Assembly (NCBI GenBank): GCA_934230415.1
Contig: CAKQEW010000001.1
Location: forward strand, 62,001-126,000
Reading direction: 5' to 3'
DNA length: 64,000 nt
Origin: an uncultured Alphaproteobacteria bacterium
Lineage (GTDB): Bacteria > Pseudomonadota > Alphaproteobacteria > Rs-D84
In this document: positions 16,997 to 25,460 of the stretch, in pieces
How the letters are laid out: each line of letters opens with the position of its first letter
Numbering within the stretch: position 1 is the stretch's first letter
Made by a program: the position numbers and the translations under genes
The notes under the pieces: generated by a model
Told to the model about the DNA's origin: nothing
Database searches by the model: none
The model's input: the letters and a program-made list of their open reading frames with translations, nothing else

Positions 16997-17072
16997 TGGT
17001 GGCTAGGAACGGAATCGAACCGCTGACACAGGGATTTTCAGTCCCTTGCTCTACCAACTGAGCTACCTAGCC
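16997..17072 (-). tRNA. tRNA-Phe (anticodon GAA), CCA encoded
   Basis: 76 nt. Acceptor GGCTAGG pairs with CCTAGCC, with T-arm GGTTCGATTCC, D-arm AGCTCAGTTGGTAGAGC and anticodon loop ACTGAAAATC. CCA is genomically encoded (16997-16999). It is antisense to the gatA-gatB transcription run, lying between the two genes. Confidence 0.97.
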
Positions 17073-17126
17073 AACGCGGGATACATAATAAGATACGAAA
17101 AGAAAAAAAGCAAGGAAAAAGAAAAA

Positions 17127-18650
17127 ATGTTCACGATAAAAGGCAAAACAACAGATTGGGAACTGGTTATTGGACTGGAGACACACATAGAAGTGTTGTC
17201 TAATTCCAAATTATTCAGTGGCGCATCGGCAAATTATAATCCGACAATCGCCCCAAACACCCAGGTTTCAATGGTTGACGTTGCAATGCCTGGCATGTTG
17301 CCGGTATTGAACCAGTACTGTGTTGAACAGGCGATTAAATTCGGCCTGGGGATTAATGCTGAAATTTCCCGCCACAGTAAATTTGCCCGTAAACAGTATT
17401 TTTACCCTGACCTGCCCCAGGGTTACCAAATTTCACAACCCGCCGAAGAACCACCAGTCGTTGGACGCGGTTGGGTTGAAATCATGGGCGACGATGGAAA
17501 TCCGAAAAAGATTTTCATTGAACGCGCGCACCTGGAACAAGACGCCGGTAAATTGAAACACGATGTTCATCCGACAAAATCATTTGCCGATTATAATCGT
17601 ACAGGCGTTGCTTTGTTGGAAATCGTGACATTCCTGGATACGAAAAATCCAGAAAACAATTCATATATTTCATCCCCAGATGAAGCGGAACGCTATCTGC
17701 GTGAAATTCGTGAAATTGCACGCGCCCTGGGTGTGTCCAAGGCAAACATGGAAGAAGGTTCCATGCGTGCAGACGTGAATGTATCTGTCCGTCCGGTTGG
17801 CGATACAAAATTCCGCACCCGCACCGAAACCAAAAACATGGTGTCGTTTAAATTTATTAAATCCGCCATTGAATATGAGGCTCGTCGTCAAATAGAAATC
17901 TATGAAAACGGTGGCACGGTATCCCAGGATACAATGCGCTATAACCAGGGCGACGGCACAACATCCGTGATGCGCAGCAAAGAAGATGCACTGGATTATC
18001 GTTATTTCCCAGATCCTGATTTGTTGCCATTGGAAATCACAGACGACCAGATTGAACGCATCAGAAAAACAATGCCTGAATTACCGGCGGCAACACGTGC
18101 ACGGTATATCAATGAATATGGTCTGGCCGAATATGATGCGGCGCGTTTGACCGAAACAACCGATATTTCCAAATGGTTTGACACCGCGGTTGCTGGCAAC
18201 GCTGCACGTGCAAAACCGATTGCAAACTGGATGATTTCTGAACTGTTTGCACACCCTGAAAATTGGGATGTAAAAAACGCTGTGGATACAGCTGACAGCG
18301 GCATGCCGCGGATTATCACCCCAGAAAATTTGGCAGAATTGGTTGATATGATTGCCGCATCTGAAATCAATGGTAAACAGGCCAAAGATATCTTTATCAA
18401 AATGCTGGATGGCGAATCGGGAACACCACGCGAAATTGCTGACAAATTTGGGATGAAGCAAATCACCGATACATCCGCCATAGAGGCCGCCGTTGATGCC
18501 GTTATCGCCGCGTCCGCCCCCCAGGTTGAACAATACAAGGCCGGCAAGACTGGTTTGTTGGGATTCTTTGTTGGTGGCGTAATGCGTGCCACACATGGCA
18601 AGGCAAACCCGGCCGTGGTAAATGAAATCTTGCTGCGGAAATTATCATAA
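17127..18650 (+). CDS. gatB: Asp/Glu-tRNA amidotransferase subunit B
   Basis: 507 residues from the ATG at 17127, preceded by AAGGAAAAAG; the upstream in-frame ATG lies inside tRNA-Phe and is rejected. GatB kinase domain: V-I-G-L-E-T-H-I-E-V at the start, Y-F-Y-P-D-L-P-Q-G-Y-Q-I-S-Q, and R-A-H-L-E-Q-D-A-G-K. The YqeY-like C-terminal tail ends N-P-A-V-V-N-E-I-L-L. It phosphorylates the misacylated tRNA and amidates it with ammonia from GatA. Confidence 0.96.
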   Translation: MFTIKGKTTDWELVIGLETHIEVLSNSKLFSGASANYNPTIAPNTQVSMVDVAMPGMLPVLNQYCVEQAIKFGLGINAEISRHSKFARKQYFYPDLPQGYQISQPAEEPPVVGRGWVEIMGDDGNPKKIFIERAHLEQDAGKLKHDVHPTKSFADYNRTGVALLEIVTFLDTKNPENNSYISSPDEAERYLREIREIARALGVSKANMEEGSMRADVNVSVRPVGDTKFRTRTETKNMVSFKFIKSAIEYEARRQIEIYENGGTVSQDTMRYNQGDGTTSVMRSKEDALDYRYFPDPDLLPLEITDDQIERIRKTMPELPAATRARYINEYGLAEYDAARLTETTDISKWFDTAVAGNAARAKPIANWMISELFAHPENWDVKNAVDTADSGMPRIITPENLAELVDMIAASEINGKQAKDIFIKMLDGESGTPREIADKFGMKQITDTSAIEAAVDAVIAASAPQVEQYKAGKTGLLGFFVGGVMRATHGKANPAVVNEILLRKLS

Positions 18651-18671
18651 CCACAACCAAAAGGATGAAAA

Positions 18672-18845
18672 ATGAAGGTCATCACAATCGTTGAAAATGA
18701 TGTTATCACCGGCGTTCGCTATGGCACTGTGGATGCAACATCCATAACATTAAAACGCGACGCGGCCCGCGCATATGAACGTGCACAACGCATCAAATCT
18801 GCCCAGGTACAGAAAGTGCGCCATGAACACACAAAAAAGAAATAA
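18672..18845 (+). CDS. Small basic protein of unknown function, 57 residues
   Basis: ATG with AAAAGGATG 5-13 bases upstream, stop at 18843-18845, 6 bp before miaB. The first half looks like a small beta structure (M-K-V-I-T-I-V-E-N-D-V-I-T-G-V-R-Y-G-T-V); the second half is a charged basic helix ending K-K-K. The tight spacing between gatB and miaB, a good ribosome binding site and balanced composition argue it is real. I do not recognise a family. Confidence 0.65.
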   Translation: MKVITIVENDVITGVRYGTVDATSITLKRDAARAYERAQRIKSAQVQKVRHEHTKKK

Positions 18846-18851
18846 CGTAAT

Positions 18852-20153
18852 ATGAAAAAATTTTTTATCCAGACATTCGGCTGTCAAATGAATGTTTATG
18901 ATGGCCAGCGTATTGCGGCCATGTTAACCCATCATGGGCTGGCGCAAACGGACGATATAACTGATGCCGATATTATTATTTTAAATACATGTTCTGTCCG
19001 CGAAAAGGCGACCAACAAAGTATATTCCGCATTGGGGCGCATTCGCAAAGAAAAAAAGCCGGATGCCCTGTTCGGTATCGTCGGGTGCGTTGCGCGCGAA
19101 AGTGGCGCCGATGCGTTTCGGCGTATTCCCGACCTGAACTTTGTTCTGGGGCCCCAGAGTTATCATAAATTACCAGAAATATTAAATGACCCGGACACAC
19201 GTCTGTTAAATATTGACCTGGGTGGCCTGGAAAAATTTGATGAATTACCGCAAATGACCACATCGCCCGTGGTTGCGTATATTCCAATTCAAGAAGGTTG
19301 CAATCATTGCTGTACGTACTGCATCGTGCCATACACACGTGGCCGCGAAATATCACGCCCATTTGATGACGTTATGCGCGATACCGTGCACGCCGCCAAT
19401 ACCGGTGCAATTGAAATATGCTTTCTGGGGCAGAATGTAAACGGATATAAATACACAGATGTGGCCGGCAAAGTTTGGCGCCTGTCTGATTTAATTCGCG
19501 AAACGGCAAAATTGGATAACGTAAAACGTATCCGCTTTACATCCAGTTATCCAACAGAAATGACCGATGACCTGATTGCGATGTTTGCCAGTGAACCAAA
19601 ACTGTTGCCCTTTTTAAACATGCCTATACAAAGTGGGTCGTCCAATGTATTGACAAGAATGAACCGCCCGTATTCGCTAAATCTATATATAGATATTGTT
19701 GACAAATTGCGTGCGGCACGCCCGGATATTCAGATATCCAGTGATTTCATTGTTGGATTTCCCGGCGAAACCGATGACGATTTTGCACAAACAATGGACA
19801 TCGCCGAACGGATAAAATACATAAACTCTTATTCATTTAAATATTCGCCACGTCCGCATACCGCCGCCGCGATTATGCGCGACCAGATTCCCGAACAGAT
19901 AAAGGCTGCACGCCTGGCGAAACTGGATGGGTACCTGAACGAAATTCAACGCGCGTTTAATGAAAGTTGCATCGGCAAAACAATGATATGCCTGTGCGAA
20001 GGTGCGGACAAAACCGGCCACCACATGGTATATCGCACTCCATATATGCAGCAATGCATTGTGGACGCCCCAGACGGTGATGCGCCAATATTGGCCAATA
20101 TAAAAATCACCGCCGCAAACAAGGCATCACTGCGCGGGGAAATTGTAAACTAA
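18852..20153 (+). CDS. miaB: tRNA-2-methylthio-N6-dimethylallyladenosine synthase MiaB
   Basis: 433 residues, a radical-SAM methylthiotransferase acting at A37 of tRNAs reading UNN codons. N-terminal MTTase domain with three cluster-binding cysteines (F-G-C-Q-M-N, N-T-C-S-V-R, V-G-C-V-A). Radical-SAM motif C-x3-C-x2-C in E-G-C-N-H-C-C-T-Y-C-I-V-P-Y. A TRAM-type C-terminal domain follows at about 370-433. It needs two [4Fe-4S] clusters, consistent with the Suf genes nearby. Converges on the autotransporter gene with a 3-bp gap and no visible terminator. Confidence 0.96.
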   Translation: MKKFFIQTFGCQMNVYDGQRIAAMLTHHGLAQTDDITDADIIILNTCSVREKATNKVYSALGRIRKEKKPDALFGIVGCVARESGADAFRRIPDLNFVLGPQSYHKLPEILNDPDTRLLNIDLGGLEKFDELPQMTTSPVVAYIPIQEGCNHCCTYCIVPYTRGREISRPFDDVMRDTVHAANTGAIEICFLGQNVNGYKYTDVAGKVWRLSDLIRETAKLDNVKRIRFTSSYPTEMTDDLIAMFASEPKLLPFLNMPIQSGSSNVLTRMNRPYSLNLYIDIVDKLRAARPDIQISSDFIVGFPGETDDDFAQTMDIAERIKYINSYSFKYSPRPHTAAAIMRDQIPEQIKAARLAKLDGYLNEIQRAFNESCIGKTMICLCEGADKTGHHMVYRTPYMQQCIVDAPDGDAPILANIKITAANKASLRGEIVN

Positions 20154-20156
20154 AAC

Positions 20157-21659
20157 TCAGAAACCACATCGCACGCCGATTGCGATTTTATACGACACGC
20201 CGTAATCATTATTGATTGCGGCAATTTCAAAATCACCACCGGCATTATCAGACACAGATGTCACAGACAACCGCAACGCCGCGGCAACATCCCCAGATGT
20301 ATTAACACGAATACGCCCGCCCCAGTTATATGGTAATGCCGCACTGCCGCCATGTGTGCTGATATCCAAACCGATATTCGCATTTGTAAACGAATCGCTG
20401 TCACCGGATACGGTTGCATAATCTGTGGCAATACCAACAAATGGTGCAAACACCGAATTCATATGCAATCCAACATCCGCCGCACCATACAGGGATACGC
20501 CACGTGGCGCATCATCAATACCGTCATCTGACATAACAATATCAGAATCAAATCGCGCAAATGTCACACCCATTGCGCCACGCATAAACATTGTTTGATT
20601 GTCATAATTTATACGCAACCCACCACCAATATAATTTCCATCAAATTCATTTATGTCATCATTATGCTGTGTGTGCCCTGCCCGCATTATGACGCCCAGT
20701 TTCAGATTTTCCGTCACCGCATGTCCAATATACCCATGCGCCCCACCAATACGAAAATCATTATTTATAATGTATTCACCACGGGCGCCGATACCATCTG
20801 GCGCGGACATATTCAACATATCAAATTTATGAACCATACGAACAGATGTCATCAATTGCACCGGGTGCAACTGGGCCGACGCACGCATGATATTATTCAA
20901 TTCATCCATATCTGTCGCCCCATCCAACGCACGCAACATTTTGTTATTCGGGTTTGTTTGTCGCACCATGTTCAGGAAATCACCAACATTGTTATTTAAA
21001 ATTTTCTGATAATCTGTTTCACGCACAAATTCAGCATACAAATTTCCACCATTTGTGTACGTGCGCAATGTCATCAATGGATTTTCAATATCAGTACTGA
21101 TTGTGGCCGAACCATCACCATATAATCCGGTCAGCAACGGTTCACCACCAATCAAATCAGACGACACAATAAACGTAACATCACCACGCAATTCCAAATC
21201 TGACGCACCAATCTGATTTAATATCACAGATGTATTGTCCAAAACGACATGTCCCCGACCAGCCGCACTTAATATATCCGACAAAGACAAAATATCATCA
21301 CTGCGAACCAGCACTGTATAATCAACATCTGCACCAATACCCACAACATCATCATGCGACAAAATCAGTTGTTGTAACGTTGCCCCAGCGCCCAATGTAA
21401 ATCCAGAGTTAAATGTTCCGCGATTTAGGATGGTCAGCGTACAATTATCACATACACTGATATTTCCTGAAACAGAGCCATTATTTTTTATGAATATGCT
21501 GCCCCTGACGTCTATATCTGTACTTATCGTTTCGCCCGGCGCGATAATTTTATCAGATGAAACAACCAAGTGCCCAGTACCCGCAGTATCAAAACCGGCG
21601 TGCGCCACCACGGTTGTCATCATTAATACAATTGTGAAAATAAACCTGGATATTGTCAT
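20157..21659 (-). CDS. Autotransporter-type outer-membrane protein
   Basis: 500 residues from the ATG at 21659. A GTG further up (21692) is rejected because it sits on the T tail of the upstream terminator, whereas the ATG start gives a clean signal peptide (RFIFTIVLMMTTVVAHA). A beta-helix-like passenger of repeated short strands with Asp/Asn turns spans about 25-210. A helical linker and a C-terminal autotransporter beta-barrel (about 260-500) follow, ending in ...V-R-C-G-F with the terminal Phe needed for Bam assembly. A surface or adhesin-like role is plausible. No recognisable catalytic passenger motif, and the passenger is short. Confidence 0.75.
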   Translation of the reverse strand: MTISRFIFTIVLMMTTVVAHAGFDTAGTGHLVVSSDKIIAPGETISTDIDVRGSIFIKNNGSVSGNISVCDNCTLTILNRGTFNSGFTLGAGATLQQLILSHDDVVGIGADVDYTVLVRSDDILSLSDILSAAGRGHVVLDNTSVILNQIGASDLELRGDVTFIVSSDLIGGEPLLTGLYGDGSATISTDIENPLMTLRTYTNGGNLYAEFVRETDYQKILNNNVGDFLNMVRQTNPNNKMLRALDGATDMDELNNIMRASAQLHPVQLMTSVRMVHKFDMLNMSAPDGIGARGEYIINNDFRIGGAHGYIGHAVTENLKLGVIMRAGHTQHNDDINEFDGNYIGGGLRINYDNQTMFMRGAMGVTFARFDSDIVMSDDGIDDAPRGVSLYGAADVGLHMNSVFAPFVGIATDYATVSGDSDSFTNANIGLDISTHGGSAALPYNWGGRIRVNTSGDVAAALRLSVTSVSDNAGGDFEIAAINNDYGVSYKIAIGVRCGF

Positions 21660-21692
21660 GGCACCCAGACTAGCACACAGGGAATATTTCAC

Positions 21693-21725
21693 AAGAAAAA
21701 TATCCTGTGAAAAATCACAGGATAT
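21693..21725 (-). terminator. Terminator after the SodC-like lipoprotein gene
   Basis: Perfect 11-bp ATATCCTGTGA / TCACAGGATAT hairpin with a 4-base loop, followed by TTTTC on the minus strand, 21 bp past the stop codon at 21747. Confidence 0.85.
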
Positions 21726-21746
21726 TAATTTTGGGCATCAGATTAA

Positions 21747-22274
21747 TTACATACCAATTGTGCCCCATGCGGCCTTGTAACCACCATCACGTTCCAGGTA
21801 CAGCTTCGCATGGTTCAATTTTTCCGCGGTCAGACCACGAATAATGAACGATTCCTGCAGGCGTCCAGCCTTGTCAATGCGCAGCGTGGGCATTGTCATC
21901 GGCATCGCCGTGTTGCTGCAACACATACCACTGGCGCATGCGCTGCATGGATGGATACGCATTGTGTACGTAACACCCGGACGCAGGTCAATCAGATCAA
22001 CCTCCATCTTCAGGCCGGCATCAACTTCTGTAAACTTTACATGGCCCATTTTGGATTCGCCACCGCGAACACTGCGGGTATACATTTTTGCCACGACCGC
22101 ATTCACATCCGCATCTTCATACGTCTGATAGAACACCACCGCTTCGGCAGCTGGTTTCTGGACCGGATGATGTTTGGCCTTCTTAGGACCGCTGCACAAT
22201 GTGCATCCGGACAACAATGCCGCCATCGCAACAACAGACGATGCGACAAATACTTTTTTTACTATGTTTTGCAT
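21747..22274 (-). CDS. Lipoprotein related to Cu/Zn superoxide dismutase, metal site degenerate
   Basis: 175 residues from the ATG at 22274 (GGGAGAAACC upstream); a longer in-frame start at 22370 lacks a ribosome binding site and a signal. Lipobox L-L-S-G-C (Cys24). The body follows the SodC pattern: G-H-V-K-F-T-E-V-D-A-G-L-K-M-E-V-D-L near 77-94, L-R-P-G-V-T-Y-T-M-R-I-H at 97-108 (SodC: GxHGFHIH), and a C-terminal A-W-G-T-I-G-M (SodC: ACGVIGI). Most copper/zinc histidines are absent. Instead a cysteine-rich loop H-P-C-S-A-C-A-S-G-M-C-C covers 108-119. I infer a SodC-like fold repurposed for another metal or a structural role; the superoxide dismutase activity is doubtful. Confidence 0.55.
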   Translation of the reverse strand: MQNIVKKVFVASSVVAMAALLSGCTLCSGPKKAKHHPVQKPAAEAVVFYQTYEDADVNAVVAKMYTRSVRGGESKMGHVKFTEVDAGLKMEVDLIDLRPGVTYTMRIHPCSACASGMCCSNTAMPMTMPTLRIDKAGRLQESFIIRGLTAEKLNHAKLYLERDGGYKAAWGTIGM

Positions 22275-22365
22275 ATGGTTTCTCCCTTGGTTATACGCAA
22301 AACATTTTATCGTAATCCGTTGCATTTTGCGCCAGGTTTGAATCCCTAATAATCCCAGGAATTCA

Positions 22366-22383
22366 TGCACATAGCGCGTTTTT
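22366..22383 (-). repeat. Copy 2 of recurring intergenic element
   Basis: On the minus strand, directly after the stop of the 22382 gene: AAACGCGCTATGTGCATG. It shares the 14-base core ACGCGCTATGTGCA with copy 1, in the same position relative to its upstream gene. Confidence 0.6.
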
Positions 22384-22807
22384 ACATCACACGTTTTATA
22401 CGCAATAATACATGTACGGCAAATGGCATCGCAACCACGTTTTGCAATAAAAACGCCGCAATATAATTACGCGGAAACGCGATTAAATATTGCAATAAAT
22501 TTATCGCATATCCCGTTTCAATAATCGGTGCAACAAATGTCATTGTCCCGGCCATGCATGCCGTCATAATAAATGGTATATATCGCACTAAACCGAATCG
22601 CATCGCCACACGGTGCACCAGCGGCACAACAATAAAAAAGTTCAACATAACCGCAAACGCATATATTGGCAAGAATCCGCGACAGAACGTTGACGCGCTT
22701 AACACACCGTGAATCCACAGATTCAATCCCATCATACCAATAACCATAATTAAACTGTTTGCCAGGCAAAATATAACCGATTCCGTTTTTGTTTCTGGTC
22801 TGACCAT
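22382..22807 (-). CDS. Small membrane protein resembling DUF2798
   Basis: 141 residues, four transmembrane helices arranged as two similar halves (each a helix pair ending in V-P-L-V-H-R-V-A-like or M-P-F-A-V-H-V-L-L-like segments). That resembles the DUF2798 family, whose function is unknown. GAGGTGA ribosome binding site. Encoded upstream of the SodC-like lipoprotein and possibly co-transcribed, although the 107-bp gap carries the recurring hairpin element. Confidence 0.6.
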   Translation of the reverse strand: MVRPETKTESVIFCLANSLIMVIGMMGLNLWIHGVLSASTFCRGFLPIYAFAVMLNFFIVVPLVHRVAMRFGLVRYIPFIMTACMAGTMTFVAPIIETGYAINLLQYLIAFPRNYIAAFLLQNVVAMPFAVHVLLRIKRVM

Positions 22808-22830
22808 AATATCACCTCGTGTTTTCCCAT

Positions 22831-22873
22831 AAAAAACAGTGCCAGCAACTGGACTTATGTGTTGCTGACACTG
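22831..22873 (-). terminator. Terminator after the oleate hydratase gene
   Basis: 13-bp arms at 22837-22849 and 22861-22873 with one mismatch and an 11-base loop, followed on the minus strand by TTTTTT. It lies about 70 bp past the stop at 22944. Confidence 0.8.
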
Positions 22874-22943
22874 CGCGTTGTTATTGTTTCTGAAATTTTG
22901 CGTTCGGCATTATAAATACAAATTTATCTGCCGTCAAGTTCCT

Positions 22944-24569
22944 TTAACTGTGTAATTTCAAAAACGATTTTAACAAAACACGTGGTGAATATTGATGCTT
23001 GCTGACCGGGGTCAAATCTTTATCAACCCCCATCAGATAATATATCGCCCGCTGGGCGGCCCGCACGGAATATTCCATCGTGAATACCACATCATCAGGC
23101 TGTTCGGCAAACTGGCTGACGAATGCAAAGTTTTCATATCCGGCCGGATTAACATCTGGGCGGTCACCAATATTGCGCGGCTGGAACTGGGAATTAATGT
23201 ACGGCATGATGCACGTACGGCATATTACACCACGCATGAACGCCGCCTGGCGATTTTTCGGAACATGTAAATGCCCCATCAGTTCTGTCATAATCTCACG
23301 CCCGGTGCATTTATACATCGGCTTTTTCACATAATCGCCATCGGCAAACATGTTCAGTGAATACCCCCAGAATATTTGTGTATTGGCCGGCTGGTTTTTA
23401 AAATGCGGTTGCCGTGCGACAACGATAGACAATCGCCATGCCGATTCGCGGAATGTCACCAACGCCCCGCCGCCTGGATGATTTGTTGTAAATTCCTGGA
23501 TATAACGCAATACATCCGGGTTATCATTTACCGTTGTGGTAAATGACATCCACATACTTTCGTCCACGCGCCCACAGAACACATCCGCATCACCAAATTC
23601 TGGGCGTCCATGTGCAATATGCCGCCACAGCGCAAACGACGGTGCATCATCATCACGATTATATTTTGCAACCGAATCGGTTGCGCCTTCGCTGGAATTA
23701 TCGGTCATGCACCCATTGGTGAACAACACAATGTCGGTTGGTTTAACAGATACAGAACGCGATTTATCCCGCGTCATGTACGTTATCCGATCGGCAATAT
23801 TGCGCCCTGCATCATCGGTTGTAAAATGCACATCTGTGACCGTTGCGCCGAACATAATTTGGACACCACGTGACACCAACCATTTCTGGATTGGCCGCAC
23901 AACCGAATCATATTGATTATATGCCGTACGCGCGACACCCGCCAACGTGTGTATACGTGGGAATTCATGCATAAAGCGCAACATATACCGACGCAATTCC
24001 GCCGCGCTGGACCATGGCTGAAACGCGAACGTTGTTTGCCACATCAGCCAGAAATTTGTTTTAAAGAAATGCTTGCCAAAAACTTCGTCTATGCGTTTTG
24101 CCCCCAATGATTTTTCATTCTCTATCAAAATCAGTTTTTCCATTTCAACCCGATCACGACGTGAAAATCCCATCTTGGTTACATCAACCTTGCCCCCGTC
24201 GGCATTGACCAGACGTGCCCGCGAATGCGTCTTAAATTCTTCATTAAAATTCAAAAATTCGCGTTCCATATCCATACCATCAAATTCTATGGACGGAACC
24301 GCCGAAATCATATCCTGGAAACATTCATATGTTGGAATGTTCAACATACGTCCACCACGAATCATAAAACCACGACGGGCGTCACCACTGCCATCCAGGC
24401 TGCCACCGGCGACGGGTAATGCCTCAAATATATGTATATTTTTACCCGGAACATGTGCATCACGAATCAGATATACCGCCGCCGCCAATGCACCGATACC
24501 CGCACCAATCATATAAACATTTACTTTTTCTGGATTACGCTTTATTGAACTTTTGCCCGAACGTGCCAT
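22944..24569 (-). CDS. ohyA: Oleate hydratase (MCRA family)
   Basis: 541 residues. FAD-dependent enzyme adding water to the cis-9 double bond of oleic and related unsaturated fatty acids, giving 10-hydroxystearate. N-terminal Rossmann motif M-I-G-A-G-I-G-A-L-A near 20-29. The substrate loop G-S-L-D-G-S-G and R-G-G-R-M-L-N-I-P-T-Y-E-C-F-Q-D-M are characteristic of the family. The late segment E-N-F-A-F-V-S-Q-F-A-E-Q-P-D-D-V-V-F-T-M-E-Y-S-V-R is also diagnostic. AAGGGAG ribosome binding site. Common in gut and commensal bacteria, where it detoxifies host or dietary unsaturated fatty acids; a role here in membrane protection is inferred. Confidence 0.93.
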   Translation of the reverse strand: MARSGKSSIKRNPEKVNVYMIGAGIGALAAAVYLIRDAHVPGKNIHIFEALPVAGGSLDGSGDARRGFMIRGGRMLNIPTYECFQDMISAVPSIEFDGMDMEREFLNFNEEFKTHSRARLVNADGGKVDVTKMGFSRRDRVEMEKLILIENEKSLGAKRIDEVFGKHFFKTNFWLMWQTTFAFQPWSSAAELRRYMLRFMHEFPRIHTLAGVARTAYNQYDSVVRPIQKWLVSRGVQIMFGATVTDVHFTTDDAGRNIADRITYMTRDKSRSVSVKPTDIVLFTNGCMTDNSSEGATDSVAKYNRDDDAPSFALWRHIAHGRPEFGDADVFCGRVDESMWMSFTTTVNDNPDVLRYIQEFTTNHPGGGALVTFRESAWRLSIVVARQPHFKNQPANTQIFWGYSLNMFADGDYVKKPMYKCTGREIMTELMGHLHVPKNRQAAFMRGVICRTCIMPYINSQFQPRNIGDRPDVNPAGYENFAFVSQFAEQPDDVVFTMEYSVRAAQRAIYYLMGVDKDLTPVSKHQYSPRVLLKSFLKLHS

Positions 24570-24634
24570 TACAATCTCCCTTGGTTAAATTCATGTAAAT
24601 GATACCAATTTCGCACAATCGTCCCAATAGGACA

Positions 24635-24681
24635 CTATGCACAATAAATCCCGGATTTCATGCACATAGCACAAAAAAAAC
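24635..24681 (-). repeat. Copy 3 of recurring intergenic hairpin element
   Basis: Arms CTATGCACA (24635-24643) and TGCACATAG (24661-24669) form a 9-bp RNA stem on the minus strand with two G-U pairs. An inner AAATC/GATTT pairing caps it. It lies between the outer-membrane barrel gene and oleate hydratase, just past a terminator. It shares CTATGTGCA with copies 1 and 2. Confidence 0.6.
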
Positions 24682-24704
24682 ACCGCCCAAACAGGCGGCG
24701 TTTT
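24675..24704 (-). terminator. Terminator after the 202-residue outer-membrane barrel gene
   Basis: CACCGCC / GGCGGCG hairpin with one internal mismatch and a 6-base loop, followed on the minus strand by eight T. 18 bp past the stop codon. Confidence 0.75.
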
Positions 24705-24722
24705 ATGACAGCAATTTTTGCA

Positions 24723-25331
24723 CTAGAACATGATGCGAATACCAACATCACCACCAAAATTATGCAGGCCTGAATTGACGTCTGCGTATGTATAACGCGC
24801 CGCCAAATCAACCGCAAAGTGTTCCATTTCAAATGTCATACCCAATGTTCCCATTGCGGCGACACTGCCACGGTCTTGGTGATGATCTGGGGTTGCTGGG
24901 ACTTTACGTGTAACTTCAGAGAATGCCGCACCGACACCCAAACCAAAGAATGGACGTACGACGTGATATCCACCAAATTCCCAGTATGTGTTAACTAACA
25001 ATGTCTGCAATTTTGCATCAATGTCAACTTTTTCTGTTGTGCCGAATGTATCGTTATCTTTGACCTTGCTGAACAACGACCATTCAACTTCACTGCGGAC
25101 GGTGTCGCAAATTTCCAAGCCCAATGCTGCGCGGCCCTGGAATTCCATATCGCCCATAGATTCTTTGTTATTGTTATAGCTGTAATTCAGATTGGTGTAA
25201 CCCAAACCACCACGCAACGCGATGTATGGATCCAATCCAAACATTTGCCAATCACTGCCACCCTTTTGCGCGCCTGCAAATGCCGGGCACGCCATCAGCA
25301 CAGCCAGTGTTGATATAACTATTTTTTTCAT
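24723..25331 (-). CDS. Opacity/OmpA-like outer-membrane beta-barrel protein
   Basis: 202 residues. Signal peptide (KKIVISTLAVLMACPAFA), then an eight-stranded-barrel pattern: A-L-R-G-G-L-G-Y-T-N, F-Q-G-R-A-A-L-G-L-E, G-T-L-G-M-T-F-E-M, and C-terminal G-D-V-G-I-R-I-M-F with terminal Phe. Such small barrels act as structural outer-membrane proteins or adhesins. Single-gene unit; function otherwise unknown. Confidence 0.8.
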   Translation of the reverse strand: MKKIVISTLAVLMACPAFAGAQKGGSDWQMFGLDPYIALRGGLGYTNLNYSYNNNKESMGDMEFQGRAALGLEICDTVRSEVEWSLFSKVKDNDTFGTTEKVDIDAKLQTLLVNTYWEFGGYHVVRPFFGLGVGAAFSEVTRKVPATPDHHQDRGSVAAMGTLGMTFEMEHFAVDLAARYTYADVNSGLHNFGGDVGIRIMF

Positions 25332-25434
25332 GTTTTCTCCTTTTTATATTTATGGTTGTTAAAACAGTTTCATGTCAACACTGTGATTCTAGCAGAGCCG
25401 CAATCAACTTTGCATAGGTATGGATTCCACAAGA

Positions 25435-25458
25435 AAAAACCCGCTATACAGCGGATTT
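25435..25458 (-). terminator. Terminator after the methyltransferase gene
   Basis: CCGCT / AGCGG hairpin with an ATAC loop, followed by TTTTTTC on the minus strand. Confidence 0.7.
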
Positions 25459-25460
25459 CT

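Noticed and set aside
22366..22370. Longer N-terminus for the SodC-like lipoprotein beginning at 22370
   Set aside because: It would place about 30 residues before the signal peptide and has no ribosome binding site; the ATG at 22274 with GGGAGAAA fits.
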